Source of the DNA: Brevipalpus yothersi
Taxonomy: Eukaryota; Arthropoda; Arachnida; Trombidiformes; Tenuipalpidae
Assembly: GCA_003956705.1 (NCBI GenBank)
Contig: QZCP01000156.1
Span: 24,815-88,814 of the forward strand
Length of the DNA stretch: 64,000 nucleotides
Direction of reading: 5' to 3'
The notes under the pieces are model-generated. The model did not search any database, was not told where the DNA came from, and saw nothing but the letters and a program-made list of their open reading frames with translations. Of this stretch, positions 37,964 through 49,279 are shown piece by piece. The number at the start of each line of letters is the position of its first letter. Position 1 is the stretch's first letter. Made by a program: the position numbers and the translations under genes.

Positions 37964-39183
37964 ATGGATAATGTTCGCCGTAAAGTGTTATGGTCTAGTA
38001 TATGTGCCATTTGTCATGAAGCCGAATATTCACATGCTGAACGAGCGGCACTTGAAACATTATTGGAAATGTTACAAAGTTTTTTGTGTGAAGTAGGACG
38101 TACAAGTCGTAATTATTGTGAATTAAGTGGTCGAACAGAGCCGACAGTGGCTGATATTGATGTTGCCCTGATTGTGTTGGGTATACGATTAGATACGATA
38201 CCGGAATATGGTAAACGATTGAGTAGACGAAGTGTATTACCGCCACTTTCACAGGCACCAAAACAGGCGACACCAAAGATTCTTCAAGCTGGTGAAAAAA
38301 AGCCTCTATCCAATTATATTCCCGATCATTTACCCACTTTTCCAGGTAAAATTAATCATTTGATTAACCCCTTCCGAGTGTAAACTCTGCTTCTTTCTAT
38401 TTTTCTTTCCATCGATGTGTACATTGCTAATCTTTGAGAATTAGCTTGGAATACCTTCGATATGATAAATTAACTCTATACCAGTATGACGAATGCAATG
38501 TACACAGAATTGGTTGTCATATCTGATCGAGGTTTTGTTCCAGTAAGACTAGGAATTGACACATCTCGTTCTGATTCTTGTTTACAATATTGTCATAGTG
38601 CGCTACCGAATGACATCGCTCTCTTGCTTTGTGATAGCTAAATAGAATGGAATGCTCTACTAACTCCCTCCTTTTTATTTGATTTTAATCTTGGTTTACT
38701 TCTACTCTCTCTTTCTCTCTTTCAGATGCTCATTCGTACATAAGAACACCAACCTACAAGCAGCCAGTAACAGAATATGAAGCAATCAGAGAGAAAGCGG
38801 CTAATCAGAAGAGAGATGTTGAAAAAGCTTTAACAAAATTTATGGCTAAAACTGGTGAAAATTCTCTGACACATTCTCTTTTTCCAGATGAGCAACTTGC
38901 TAATTTGTTTCCATTGATTGAATTGAAACTCCAGTCAAATGTTTATATCGAAGCTCTTCTAGCTAAGGATCAAGTGTTCGAGGATGATGATGATAATCAA
39001 CAGAAAGTGGAAGAATCCAAGAAGAAATCCACTAAACCAGCCGAAAATGGTGCTAGTGGTGTTGGTGGTGATCAGGCAAAAGATGATTCAATGGCAAATA
39101 AATCCGATCCTGCAAATGACTCAGATGTACTTGATAATCCCTATTTAAGAGAACCAAAAAACTATTCTGCAACATCGTCATAG
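37964..39183 (+). CDS. TAF8: TAF8, TFIID subunit 8
   Basis: Exons join(37964..38345, 38726..39183), phase 1 junction, 279 aa (human about 310). The N-terminal histone fold (residues about 8-80) carries the pattern AALETLLEMLQSFLCEVGR..RNYCELSGR seen in TAF8, followed by DIDVALIVLGI. The second part begins DAHSYIRTPTYKQPV...YEAIREKAANQKRDVEKAL, which closely matches the TAF8-specific C-terminal region, then an acidic Lys-rich tail ending in DNPYLREPK. TAF8 pairs with TAF10 through the histone fold and connects TAF2 to TFIID in RNA polymerase II transcription initiation (family knowledge). The start at 37964 is the first ATG in frame. It is divergent from ARID2. Confidence 0.94.
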
Positions 39184-40765
39184 TCTTGTAATTTATTTTC
39201 CTCTTGTTCTGGAATCTTTTTTAAATTATCACGATCAAATTTTTGTCTCCATATCTGTTTAACAATAAAACGATCTCATCATTTATTGCTTCTCCATTTG
39301 CCTTCTCAAACACTCGAGTGCATACACTTTTAGCTGTTCATAGTTCAAGTTCATACCAGATCTATAAGGTTCATTTTTTGAACTCACTAGTCAGCAAAAA
39401 ATTTAAACTATTACACTTGTTAGTAGTGAGTTCCGTTCTGTTGGTTCACACTATCTCGTTCAGCCTGAAAAGATGATAAAACATCCTCATCCGCTCTCAG
39501 ATTATTGATAAATATTAATAATAATTATTGGTAAAATAAGTAATTTTGAAAAAAAGTAGCTTTGAACTTGTCCGTTCGATGAGAGATTTATGAGCGAATA
39601 CAATTTAATCGACAAAATTGCTGTATGAGAGGGAGAGTGAGCTCTAAACAGCAAGTTCCTCTAATCTAGTGGTCTCGAGCGTGTCATTCGATATCGCCTC
39701 AGGTCTTTGGTTCAAATCCCACAATATGATGAGATGCCAATTCACCATCCTGTTCCTTTCTTACACCAATCCCTGGTGGAATGAGATGATATTGGCTGTA
39801 CACTGATTGTTGGGAAGGTAAACTTTTTACCTTTTAAAGGGTGATATTTGGAATTTTTTTCTCCTAATCTCACAACTAATGAAAAGAAGAATCTCACAAT
39901 ATGCATTCATTTTTTGTACCGCCAAGCAGTAATCTGAAGCCTCTGATGAACTCTGATGAAATTGATCCATTAATGTATTTTACTAGGTTGAGTATAACAA
40001 TTTGTATAATTTTCCAATCAATCCCAATAAATCGAACATGAACATTGATCAATGAGAGTTGATAAAGTTCGAGGATTGATGTATTATGGACAGTATTAAG
40101 CGTGTTTCTGCTCACCGAGTTCTTTCAGCCCCATAAGAACGAGCATTCAATCTGAAACAATTTAAAGAGCCGGTTCAACAGAGCACATCATTCAGCATGC
40201 ACATCATGAAGATCGTAAACATCGTAAACACAAATCCACCATATTGATCATGTGATATTCAGTGTAGTTAATTATATTGAATATCTCCCCTTTTGCTTTG
40301 AGATTAATCGGGAAAATGGAAAAATTCATCAAACATGTAGTCCAGTCCGGGAATTAAACTCATTTGGAAAATTATTTTCGGTGCTCAGGGGGAAAATGTT
40401 AGCGTTTGGGAATCAGAATTTTAATTAATCATCACTCTGGTGGACAACATTGAATTCTATCAATATAAAATACTGATCCTCTTTACAGAGATGGAATTTT
40501 TCAAAAGTTTCTAGGATAATTACTATTGAACAGAAAATTTTTATAAGAAAAAGAGTTCAGAAATTATAATTGGAATGTAATAGTAGAATAATGAGAATGT
40601 TGCTGATCTTCACCCAATAACTGAGCTTTGTGGACAAACAGATCTTTCATGGACAGTTTGAGATCATCGTTAACAAACTATCCGAATAGCATTGAGACGG
40701 AGTTAGAAAAATCATAAATTAGGTTCTAGACTACTCTGTATTTTGAGCTCCAAAAATCATAAAAT
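39184..40765. other. Intergenic between TAF8 and GSKIP (convergent), with SINE-like repeat
   Basis: Convergent 3' flanks. Apart from the repeat at 39545-40150 I see no gene or structured element. Confidence 0.6.
39545..40150 (+). repeat. Composite tRNA-derived SINE-like element, copy 1
   Basis: About 600 bp homologous to 44130-44990. It has a tRNA-like head with an A-box-like TAATCTAGTGGT near 39662 and a B box GGTTCAAATCC at 39709-39719. Then comes a core around CCCTGGTGGAATGAG...GGCTGTACACTGATTG and an AT-rich body. It ends in a partial second tRNA-like unit at about 40112-40150 (GAGTTCTTTCAGCCCC), whose intact form is at 44933-45004. The tRNA head cannot fold as a functional tRNA by eye. 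No open frame is carried. Confidence 0.7.
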
Positions 40766-41161
40766 TCATTTCTCCTCGATTTGTTCCGATAGGCGTTTGA
40801 TCAGTTGCTCTGTGAAACAATTTCGATATTGAGGACTCACTTTGTCCAGAAGAGCATTCATGGTCTCATAGAATTGGATATCACATCCTTCAATGAATGT
40901 ACTCTCATCGCCATTATCACCAGTTTCGTCAAACTTGTCGGAACATATTCGAAAACCGGAAGCAGACAGTTCAACGCAGAACTTTCTCCCTTCTTTGATC
41001 TCTAAATTGAGATAAATTCTCGAATCAGTGGATGGAAGACCACTAGACACTTCGATTAAATTAACACAAGGTTTAAACTCTTTCACAATCGACTCAGCCT
41101 CTTTTTCCCAACCAATCTCTTCGTTATCACTATCATCAACTTCACAATTTTGATTCAGCAT
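40766..41161 (-). CDS. GSKIP: GSKIP, GSK3-beta interaction protein
   Basis: Single exon, 131 aa, close to the 139 aa of the human protein. The start at 41161 (MLNQNCEVDD) is chosen because the acidic N-terminus leads straight into the family core; an in-frame ATG at 41269 would add 36 mostly hydrophobic residues without counterpart. The core matches GSKIP: EAESIVKEF, IYLNLEIKEGRKFCVELSASG and the C-terminal YETMNALLDKVSPQYRNCF..QLIKRL, which forms the GSK3-binding helix in the human protein. GSKIP binds GSK3-beta and the regulatory subunit of PKA in the cytosol (family knowledge). An acidic insert (DETGDNGDES) sits before the last helix. Confidence 0.88.
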   Translation of the reverse strand: MLNQNCEVDDSDNEEIGWEKEAESIVKEFKPCVNLIEVSSGLPSTDSRIYLNLEIKEGRKFCVELSASGFRICSDKFDETGDNGDESTFIEGCDIQFYETMNALLDKVSPQYRNCFTEQLIKRLSEQIEEK

Positions 41162-41732
41162 TTTTTCTTTGAATAATAGCTTAAAGCACAAATTGACAAG
41201 AGGTAGACAAAATATCAGAGCAAAACTATCAACAGAAAATCTTTTCTGATTGATCGAGTACGCATGCATTGAATTTCATGGGCTTCTCTCTTTCCTCACT
41301 AGCTCGATCGAAGCTGGAGAGAAACACCTAAATGACAACGTTCAGATCGAGAATTGCATCTTATTTTGGAATTATTGCATCAATCAGAATATTAACTAGC
41401 TAAACATCCCATTCTGCCAAAGATATTCCAACTTTCACGCCCTATTGGATTTCAAAAGTTCCATTGAGCAGATTATGCAATGTAATAGAGGAACGCGGAC
41501 GAATATTAGAATCACTGGAAGCTCGAAAACGAGAATCACTTTTTTTAACAAGCATACTTCTAAAAATTTCGAGAGAATACATCTCCCCATCCACCTTTTC
41601 CTCCATTTCGAGGATTGACTGAGAATTGATTGCATTCCATGTTTATACCAATAGTATTGGACTGCTCAATGTAAAGCTTTTACTTGATTGTTCATTTGAG
41701 ATATGACTTGGAAATGTAACAAAAAAATCTAA

Positions 41733-43873
41733 TTATGCTGGCTCAGACATTTCTTCCAAAAATGGACTAACATCGCTCTTAATACGATGTTTATAGATTA
41801 GGTGGTTTGTGGTAGTGTCCTTATCGGCAAATTGAAGAGAACATATACGACATTTATAGCTTGATTGTGATGGAGGAGGTGTTTCTTGTGGAGCCTCCGT
41901 TGAATTTTGATGACCTTCTTCAATGAAGTAGCCAAAGTGTGATGTGAAGTTTTTGGCAATTTGATGAGCGATACTTAGATGCTGAAGGAAAGAATTGATC
42001 AAAAATTCAAGGGTCAGATATTTTAACTGGTATTTTGGAGACATTACTCTCACCTTAAACATATTGCTCCTTGATCGATATTTGACGTCACAATGATTAC
42101 AAATGCATATAAAATGATGATGCTGAAAATTTAAAAGCCGATTAAAAAGAGAAGTGGGAAAATTTTTTGCTCTCAAACCTGTGAGTAGTGATGTTCTCGT
42201 ATTCCGCAATAGGTTCGGCATTGCTTGTCGCATTTGAGACATTGATATGCTTTCTTTTGGCCATTCTTGACCATTTCGTAACAATCTTTGTTAATATCTG
42301 GAAATCTGGCTGATAATCTTTCGAAAGGTTTCACTGGAGTGATGATTTTCTTTTCTTCGATTGAATCATCACTTTGGTCTTGTATACTTTGAGCTGATCT
42401 CTGAGATTGATCCGCACTATCAACTGGAGGTGGGTCTTCAGAGGTATCAATCTATAGAGAAATGAAGATTTTTTAGTGTGAGGTGGAACAGATTGAGAGA
42501 AACTCAAGATTCCAAATTGAGAGGCGACGAAATTTTAAATCATGATGAAGCTTAGAGAGTAGAATTGAAGAAACACGCATGTGAAGGCTCAAATTGATCT
42601 CTTACATAATATTAGTTATCGAACTTACCTGTTCAGTTTTGGCTTCTTTGACCATCTCTTCATCAGCACGAGACTTTTTGGTGACTTGTCTAGTTACGTA
42701 GAGATTCTCACTAATGAGTAGGATGATCAAAAATAGAAGATTGATTTTGAGATATTATTGAAGTACAGGAAATGAATTGGGAAAACCCTTGGAAAAATTG
42801 ATGAGAACTCACCTCGATTTTGTTTTATGAAAACTGCGTAAGTGCTTCATTATTTCAGCTCGATAAATTGACAAGAAGCCACATTTCTTACAGACAAACT
42901 CGAGATGAAAATGGTCCGTTTCAATGTGAGTTTTGATACCAAACCACGAATTGACAACATGTTTGCACAAATTACAAGTATACTCTTCTTTCCTGTTAGT
43001 TTTAGTATAGTGCTTTTTGGTACCTGCAATAAAAGGTCAATGCTCGAGCATGAATATTCAATTTGAAAGAGAAACGATCTCCGAAAAAATTCTGGAATAC
43101 ACATATATGTGTGTATACTCACTCAAACGACGTTTTCCTTTGGAAGATTTTTTAAGCTTTAATTGAGATAGTAGCTCCTCATCTGAACATCGCACATTAA
43201 CCGATACATCTTCATCCAAATCGTCCATGTCGATGTCTAAATTGAGATCAGTACTGAGAGCAACACTTTGTCGGTCACCATTACTCAGTGAAACACTTTC
43301 ACTACATGAAGGATTGAGAAGATCTGATGGTTGCTCAGAATCAGATGATTGTCGGGTATGTTTAGGCCCATCTGGATCTATTTTGCTAGACAGTGAACAA
43401 TCTGTTTGCTTCATCGAATCGATGGAGTGTGATCTAGTGTTGGCAGAAGTGCGATCGGAGGCGACATAGGTTGAGGCTTCGTTGAAAGATGTCCGAACCA
43501 TGGCGGAGGCATTGGGTCGAGATGAATTGCAACTAGAGACACTTGAAGAGTCTTTTTTCATCGGTAATGATGAAGCCATTACACGAACAAAACCGTTCCT
43601 ACCATTCTGTAGTGTAAGCTCGATATCCAACAATCGAGCCACATTTTGTAAGCCAGTGAGACGTGCATTGCTAATCTCAGCATAAGACAATGAGTTGAGC
43701 ACATTGAAGAGACACTTGACATCTCGGAGGGCTATGTTGGGCAATTTGATGGCAGGTTTACCAGGACATGTGAGGAATGCTTCCGACAAAATGCGAGAGT
43801 GATTGGCCAATATGAGGGCATTGCCATGGCAGAATCCATCCCGACAGAAGAAGGCGACTTTGTTCATTTCCAT
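41733..43873 (-). CDS. BTB domain plus five C2H2 zinc fingers, probable transcription regulator
   Basis: Exons complement(41733..41981, 42054..42122, 42179..42451, 42629..42710, 42813..43023, 43123..43873), 544 aa. Residues about 6-90 form a BTB-like domain that starts directly at strand B2 (VAFFCRDGFCHGNALILANHS), lacking the N-terminal helix and strand of long BTBs. A Ser-rich acidic linker follows, then C2H2 fingers YTCNLC...H.ETDH, FVCKKC...HLRSFH, YQCLKC...HH, ICNHC...HLSIAH and YKCRIC...HLIYKH, two of them split across introns. BTB-ZnF proteins dimerise by the BTB and bind DNA by the fingers (family knowledge). I do not recognise a specific ortholog. The start at 43873 is the only ATG ahead of the BTB pattern. 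Confidence 0.85.
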
Positions 43874-44129
43874 CTCTCAAGTTGACCAAAGACAATCACA
43901 ATGGACCGATGTGACCTTCACCTTGATTCTCTGTCCCTGACCCCCAAACTGAGGATTAAATTTAATGAGGTAGATGTGGATGAAAAACAGACGGATTTTA
44001 AATCCTCTCTCTCACATCACACAATTTAATCTCAATTTTTTCACTTTTTTTTCAAACTCAAGATAGACGCCAGAGGACGCTTTTCGAAAGCATGAAAAAA
44101 TATTTTTTGAGCGGTAAAACAAGTGAATT

Positions 44130-44932
44130 TGAAAAAAGTTTAGCTTCAAACTTGCCAGCAGGTTTGATTAGGGAGAGATTTATGTGAGAAAACAATTTAA
44201 TTAACACAATTGTTATGAGAGAGAGTGACAATCAACAGTTTCCTGTAGTCTAATGGTGTCGAGCGTGTCTTTCGATAGCACCTCAGGTCTTTGGTTCAAA
44301 TCCCACAATATGATGAGATGCCATCATCACCATCATCTGTTTCCTTTCTTACACCAATCCCTGGTGAAATGAGATAATATTGGCTGTACACTGATTGTTG
44401 GGAAAAGGTAAACTTTTTACCTTTTAAAGTGTGATATTTGGAATTTTTTTCGCCTAATCACACAACTATTGAAAGGAAGAATCTCACTGTATGCATTCAT
44501 TTTTTTTGTACCGACAAGCAGTAATAAGAAGCCTCTGATGAACTCATGGCTATGAGAATGGCGATTTTTCGAATCAAATTGATTCAATCGATGGGAAGTC
44601 AACTTGTATCCTTCAACTTTCACTCTTTAAGCGACCATCATTAGACTTATTTGATAAACTTGTAAGTGCATGTACCTAATTGTTCTTTTTCAATTTTATT
44701 GAGAGATCAGTTTTTCCCGATGGCAAGAGTAGATCGAGAACTCAGGTTTCAAATCCAAAAGGAAAATTTTTCCACTCTCAAATACACTTTAATAGTTTAG
44801 GTATTATAATTTGTATAATTTTCAAATCAATTACAAATAAATTAAACTTGAATATCGACCATTCGGAGTCGATTAAGTTCGAATATTTATGCGTTTAGGA
44901 TATGGATAGTATTAAGCGACCTTTCCTTCACC
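44130..44932 (+). repeat. Composite tRNA-derived SINE-like element, copy 2
   Basis: Homologous to 39545-40150. The tRNA-like head has an A box TAGTCTAATGGT at 44246-44257 and a B box GGTTCAAATCC at 44293-44303. The core CCCTGGTGAAATGAG...GGCTGTACACTGATTGTTGG follows at about 44360-44400. It differs from copy 1 by extra sequence at about 44545-44795 before the shared tail. Confidence 0.72.
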
Positions 44933-45115
44933 GAGTTCCCTAGCCTGGTAAGAACAAGCGTTCACACCGGAGTTCTAGGTCCTAGGTTCAATTCCCGTCA
45001 AATGATGATTTCAACCATCGCACCCTTCTGAATGCCGGAATCCCCCAGATTCCGGTCTAATGGGCTGATAGTTGCACCACCTGATTATCGGGAATTTCAA
45101 CTTTTGCCACCGATC
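44933..45115 (+). repeat. Second tRNA-derived SINE-like unit
   Basis: Abuts copy 2. A tRNA-like head (TAGCCTGGTAAGAAC near 44943, B box GGTTCAATTCC at about 44990-45000) is followed by a core CCAGATTCCGGTCTAATGGG...CACCTGATTATCGGGAA. The core has the same skeleton as copy 1 and 2 (AATG-G--TGATA...CTGATT-T-GGGAA---AACTTTT), suggesting a SINE family with a conserved central domain and exchanged tRNA heads. Confidence 0.6.
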
Positions 45116-45547
45116 ACATGAAAAATTTCGAAAAATTTTCGAATGTTTTCTCATGACTCAAATTACTGAACTCGTATGAAAAATGTGTGAATTTGTAAAT
45201 TATCGTGAATTTGTAAATTATCGTGAATTTTGGAATTATTCTTGTTTTATGAGAAAAAATTCTAAAAATTCTATTTGGACTTCAACTTTCAGGTTTTGAG
45301 ATGGTAACAATTGATTGAAATTGTCACAAGTTATCAGGTTGCCAGTTGATGAAATTTTTCCCTCCTCAAATGATAATTGTCAAAGAGCATTAGATTAGCC
45401 ATGTTTACTCTGTTGTTTGCTTATCAATCGAAATTCCATTATATCTCACTCATATTTGTTCATCATACATGATGTATTATGATTTTGAAAAACTGAACGC
45501 AAATCTGTGTTGTGTGTTCTTTTTATCCCTCTTCGAATCGATTGAAT

Positions 45548-46151
45548 ATGGCCGTTCTATCTCGACAATTCGACTATGAGATCAACAATCAAAAGTTTGG
45601 CCACAGTTTCCAATTCAATTGGACAATTCGTATCATTTTATTAGTACTTTTGTTTCCACTGATCATTCACTATTCTCTTCTGATGTGTGCCTCAATTGCT
45701 GTTGCGTATGCTGTTCATGGTGATCCAAAGGTGAAGGAAAAAATATTGAGCTTAATGATGTTCGTACTTTGGTCTTTTGCTGGATTTTTGACAACATTGG
45801 CTGGCCTGGTGAATGTATTCAAATTTACATGGTCAGCGATCGTCATCGGTCTGGTTTCTTTATTCACCGCAGTTTTGCTTGAATATTCATTGACAATTTA
45901 TGGTGAGTTTGGCTTGGAATTTAAGCTAGAAATTCGGTCTAAAACTAGGTCTCTGATTTTATTCGAATTTTTTTTCATTTTTCTCTGGATCAGAATATTC
46001 GAGACCGAAATTCTCAGCGTTTGCTCATATTATCATACTCTTCCAATTGATGTTGATCATTGTTCTATCCATGATTGCAATTCGATTAAGAGCAAGATCT
46101 TGGAAAAAGATGGACTCTTTGTCAGATTTCGAAATGCACACAAGACTGTGA
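45548..46151 (+). CDS. Small four-transmembrane protein, unrecognised
   Basis: Exons join(45548..45902, 45994..46151), phase 1 junction, 170 aa. The start at 45548 (MAVLSRQFDYEINN) is used; an upstream in-frame ATG at 45512 is possible. Four hydrophobic segments lie near residues 25-50 (IRIILLVLLFPLIIHYSLLM), 63-84 (MMFVLWSFAGFLTTLAGLVNV), 88-110 (AIVIGLVSLFTAVLLEYSL) and 125-147 (AHIIILFQLMLIIVLSMIAI), with a basic Arg-Arg-rich cytosolic-type stretch after the last. The acidic/hydrophilic N-terminus and C-terminus are both short. I cannot name a family; a tetraspan endomembrane or plasma-membrane protein is the only supportable reading. Confidence 0.72.
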
Positions 46152-46798
46152 GATGATGCATTCTCCTCTTTATTACTGATACTTATTCAAAAACTTAAAA
46201 ATCTATCACTTATATTTATTTTGATGAAACAAAACATGAATCCAAAAATTTCCATAGAATTGGAACTAAAATCTTGACGATTTGACGATGAAATCTCGAA
46301 GAAAAACTATCATTAGTCACAAACTAACTCAGAAAAATAGATCGACTTCCCTTCTCTTATCATGACGCATTCATATTGGTAAAGCTTATAAGTAAGCTTC
46401 ATAACTAAATAATTATGCAAGATGAATAAATACTGATGCTACCAATGAGTAATAGAGCCAAACTCTACAAACTTAATAGGCTCAGTAACTTCTTTTTTAG
46501 TCAAATATTTGACGCAAATGAGCTAATGTTTGTCCAAGTTTGAAAAACTTTGTTAATAAAAATCTTCAAAACCTATACAATCAAAAGTTGACAATAAGTT
46601 TGAAAGTAACAAAATGAGAAACACAAACTATTCATATGATTAATTCTATCCAATAATTATACAGCGAAAAAAACTTTTCCAATAGCTTTCGGCTTGTCTT
46701 TTTCTTCCAATATCTTAGAGTACAATTCATGAACCTAGATGATCAGAATCTCAGAACTTTCCGCTTTTGGAGGAAAAAATCATATCATCATATTCCTT

Positions 46799-46850
<52 letters not shown>

Positions 46851-47458
46851 ACCTGTCTCTCTTTGCAATTAGCGCCATTGCCAAGTGACTAGTGATTGGA
46901 ACACTTGTTGAATAATAATAACGACTCACAACCTATCCCGAACGCCCATGAATCGTCATCAATTCACTCTCTCATTCTATCACCTTCGCTACCCCCCTAT
47001 CAAAAAGTATCAATCCAAAAACCCGGAAAAATTATTCCCACAGAATTCTCAACCAATCCTAGAATATTATGATTCTTCATGGGACCCATCCAAATAATCA
47101 ACCATCCAGAAATTAAACTCATCCAAAAAAACTATCTCACATATCTTGCACCAATTTTATCAACTAAAACCGGAAATTAGCTTCTTCTTATGAATATATT
47201 TTAAATGCAGACTTTGCTTACGATATCGATCTGAGTATCCAAGTACATGTATCCAGCTCGAGTGACGCGTAAGCTTTTCACGGGCATCAAAAAGAGAGAG
47301 ACTTTTAAATGATGATTTTTGTTCGTTAATTAAAGTATAATTAATATTGTTAAATTGTGGTGATTGTGATTGTGTGTGACGGTGGTGTGTAAATTGGCTT
47401 GTTGTGATTAGTTTTCAAATGTGTATTAACATTGTAACATATTGCAACATACAGTAGG
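46152..47458. other. Intergenic upstream of LMAN1 with a (CT)n tract
   Basis: (CT)n with CTTT units at about 46801-46856, closely followed by TAGCGCCAT at 46870-46878 (YY1-like core shared with other 5' flanks). No exon was seen. Confidence 0.6.
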
Positions 47459-49048
47459 ATGAAGTACATTTTACCCAATAGATTGTCATTCTTATTTATT
47501 CTAACATGTTATTGTGTATGTCTACTTGGACAAATTCCATCCACTGGCACCGGTAGTGGTACACAATCATTTGATCCACCTCATCGTCGCTTTGAGTATA
47601 AATATTCATTTAAGGGTCCATATTTGGCACAAAAAGATGGTTCCGTACCATTTTGGCAGTATGAGGGTACAGCGATTGCTTCCGAAGAAATGGTCCGAAT
47701 AACACCATCACTTAAAAGTAAAAAAGGTGCAATATGGAGTAAATTGCAAACTACATTCGATTGGTGGGAGACCGAAATTTGGTTTCGTGTCACCGGTCGG
47801 GGACGATTGGGTGCCGATGGGTTGGCATTTTGGTTTACCGATGCAAAGTATGGTGAAGGACCGGTGTATGGTTCCGCTGATCATTGGAGGGGTTTGGGTA
47901 TATTCTTTGATTCATTTGATAATGATGGTAAAGGCAATAATCCAACCATTTTGGCTATGGTCAATGATGGCTCCAAAACGTATGATCATTCAACCGATGG
48001 ATTTAATCAACAAATTGGCAGTTGTTTGAGAGATTTTCGTAATAAGCCATTCCCTGTCCGGGCAAAGATTGAATATTATCGAAATATATTGACCGTTCTC
48101 TTCCATTCGGGTAATAGTAACAATGATGATGAGTATGAGCTGTGTTTACGTGTGGAAAATGTGTATCTACCACAGCGAGGTGTTTTCGGTATGTCTGCAG
48201 CTACTGGTGGACTGGCTGATGATCATGATGTCCTCAAATTTTTGACCTCTTCACTGTACGTACCGGGCACTCAACAGGCAGCTCAACAGGGAACTGCCAT
48301 GGCGGATAAGGAAAAAGAGCAAGTTAATCGAGAGTATGAAGTGTATAAGGAGAAATTGGAAAAACAAAAAGAAGACTACTATCGTCAACATCCCGATGAG
48401 GCACGAAAAATGCGAGAACATGAAGATGTATCTCCAGATCACGAATATGAGACACTCGGTGAAAAAGAATTGCAACAAATATTCTCTGGTCAAAGCCAAA
48501 TATTTGATGTACTCAAAAATCTTAATCGTAAACTTGATGAGATTATTGGCCGCCAAGAGCGTACCTTATCAATGGTCGGATCTTTCCAAGGTGGTATGGT
48601 CCAATCTGGTGGTGGTAGTGGTGGACCTCCTCCTCCTCCCGGTCATCAAGGTGGCCCTCCACCCATAATGCCAGCACCAATCCAGAGGCATGAGGTGGAA
48701 TCTCTTTTGCAATTACAGCAAGAGCTCGTACGAACTTCAAGAGAAATGAAAAGTTCTCTCTCTTCCTATCAAGCTCAACCGGCATCCCAGCAAGCGGCGG
48801 GTGTTGGAGCAGCTAATCAACAATTTTTAAATCAACTGAGGGACAGTGTGGAAACAGTGAGAAAAGATTTGGGTAATATTGGTACAAAAATTATGGCTGG
48901 CCCTGCTTCCTTAAGTGCTAATTGTCCCAATGTTAGTTGTCTTTCATTAACTCATTTTTTGATTTTCTCCAGCATTCATTTAGTAACTGTTCTAGGCTAT
49001 CTTATTTGGAGAGGTAGCAAAGACAGTCAATATAAGAAATTTTATTAA
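47459..49048 (+). CDS. LMAN1: LMAN1/ERGIC-53, L-type lectin cargo receptor
   Basis: Intronless, 529 aa. A signal peptide (about residues 1-24) leads into the L-type lectin domain (about 42-275), with GADGLAFWFTD, GSADHWRGLGIFFDSFDNDG and ATGGLADDHD matching the mannose- and Ca-binding sheets of ERGIC-53. A charged coiled-coil stalk follows (about 285-380), then a Gly/Pro-rich stretch, a second helical part, a transmembrane helix near 495-515 and a short cytosolic tail ending YKKFY. Human ERGIC-53 ends KKFF; the two Lys fit the COPI retrieval signal and the final aromatics the COPII exit signal. It cycles between ER and Golgi carrying glycoproteins. Lack of introns contrasts with most neighbours, but the frame is intact. 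AATAAA lies at about 49065. Confidence 0.95.
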   Translation: MKYILPNRLSFLFILTCYCVCLLGQIPSTGTGSGTQSFDPPHRRFEYKYSFKGPYLAQKDGSVPFWQYEGTAIASEEMVRITPSLKSKKGAIWSKLQTTFDWWETEIWFRVTGRGRLGADGLAFWFTDAKYGEGPVYGSADHWRGLGIFFDSFDNDGKGNNPTILAMVNDGSKTYDHSTDGFNQQIGSCLRDFRNKPFPVRAKIEYYRNILTVLFHSGNSNNDDEYELCLRVENVYLPQRGVFGMSAATGGLADDHDVLKFLTSSLYVPGTQQAAQQGTAMADKEKEQVNREYEVYKEKLEKQKEDYYRQHPDEARKMREHEDVSPDHEYETLGEKELQQIFSGQSQIFDVLKNLNRKLDEIIGRQERTLSMVGSFQGGMVQSGGGSGGPPPPPGHQGGPPPIMPAPIQRHEVESLLQLQQELVRTSREMKSSLSSYQAQPASQQAAGVGAANQQFLNQLRDSVETVRKDLGNIGTKIMAGPASLSANCPNVSCLSLTHFLIFSSIHLVTVLGYLIWRGSKDSQYKKFY

Positions 49049-49279
49049 TTAATAAATTTTGTCAATAAAAGTTGTCCAAGTGCTGTCTACCTTCATAATT
49101 ATTTCATCTCTTTGATTGAATTACGGTCAAAAGAGAAAATGGTCTCTGAACTTGAACTCTCTCATCTTATTATCATAGAATAGATTCTTTATATGATCAC
49201 TTCATCACAAGTGACTTTAATGGGGTAATCATTGGAATGAAGAGATGAATTGAAAAACTATGTCCTGAGAAAGATACAA

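Larger units (their letters stand above)
43874..45547. other. Intergenic between the BTB gene and the four-TM gene, with SINE-like repeats
   Basis: Divergent 5' flanks. Holds the block at about 44065-44110 shared with the ARID2/TAF8 region, and the two SINE-like elements at 44130-44932 and 44933-45115. Confidence 0.6.

Noticed and set aside
39662..39735. Functional tRNA gene
   Set aside because: A and B box-like sequences are present, but stems do not pair well by eye and the sequence repeats at 44246 inside a longer element, so it is a SINE head.
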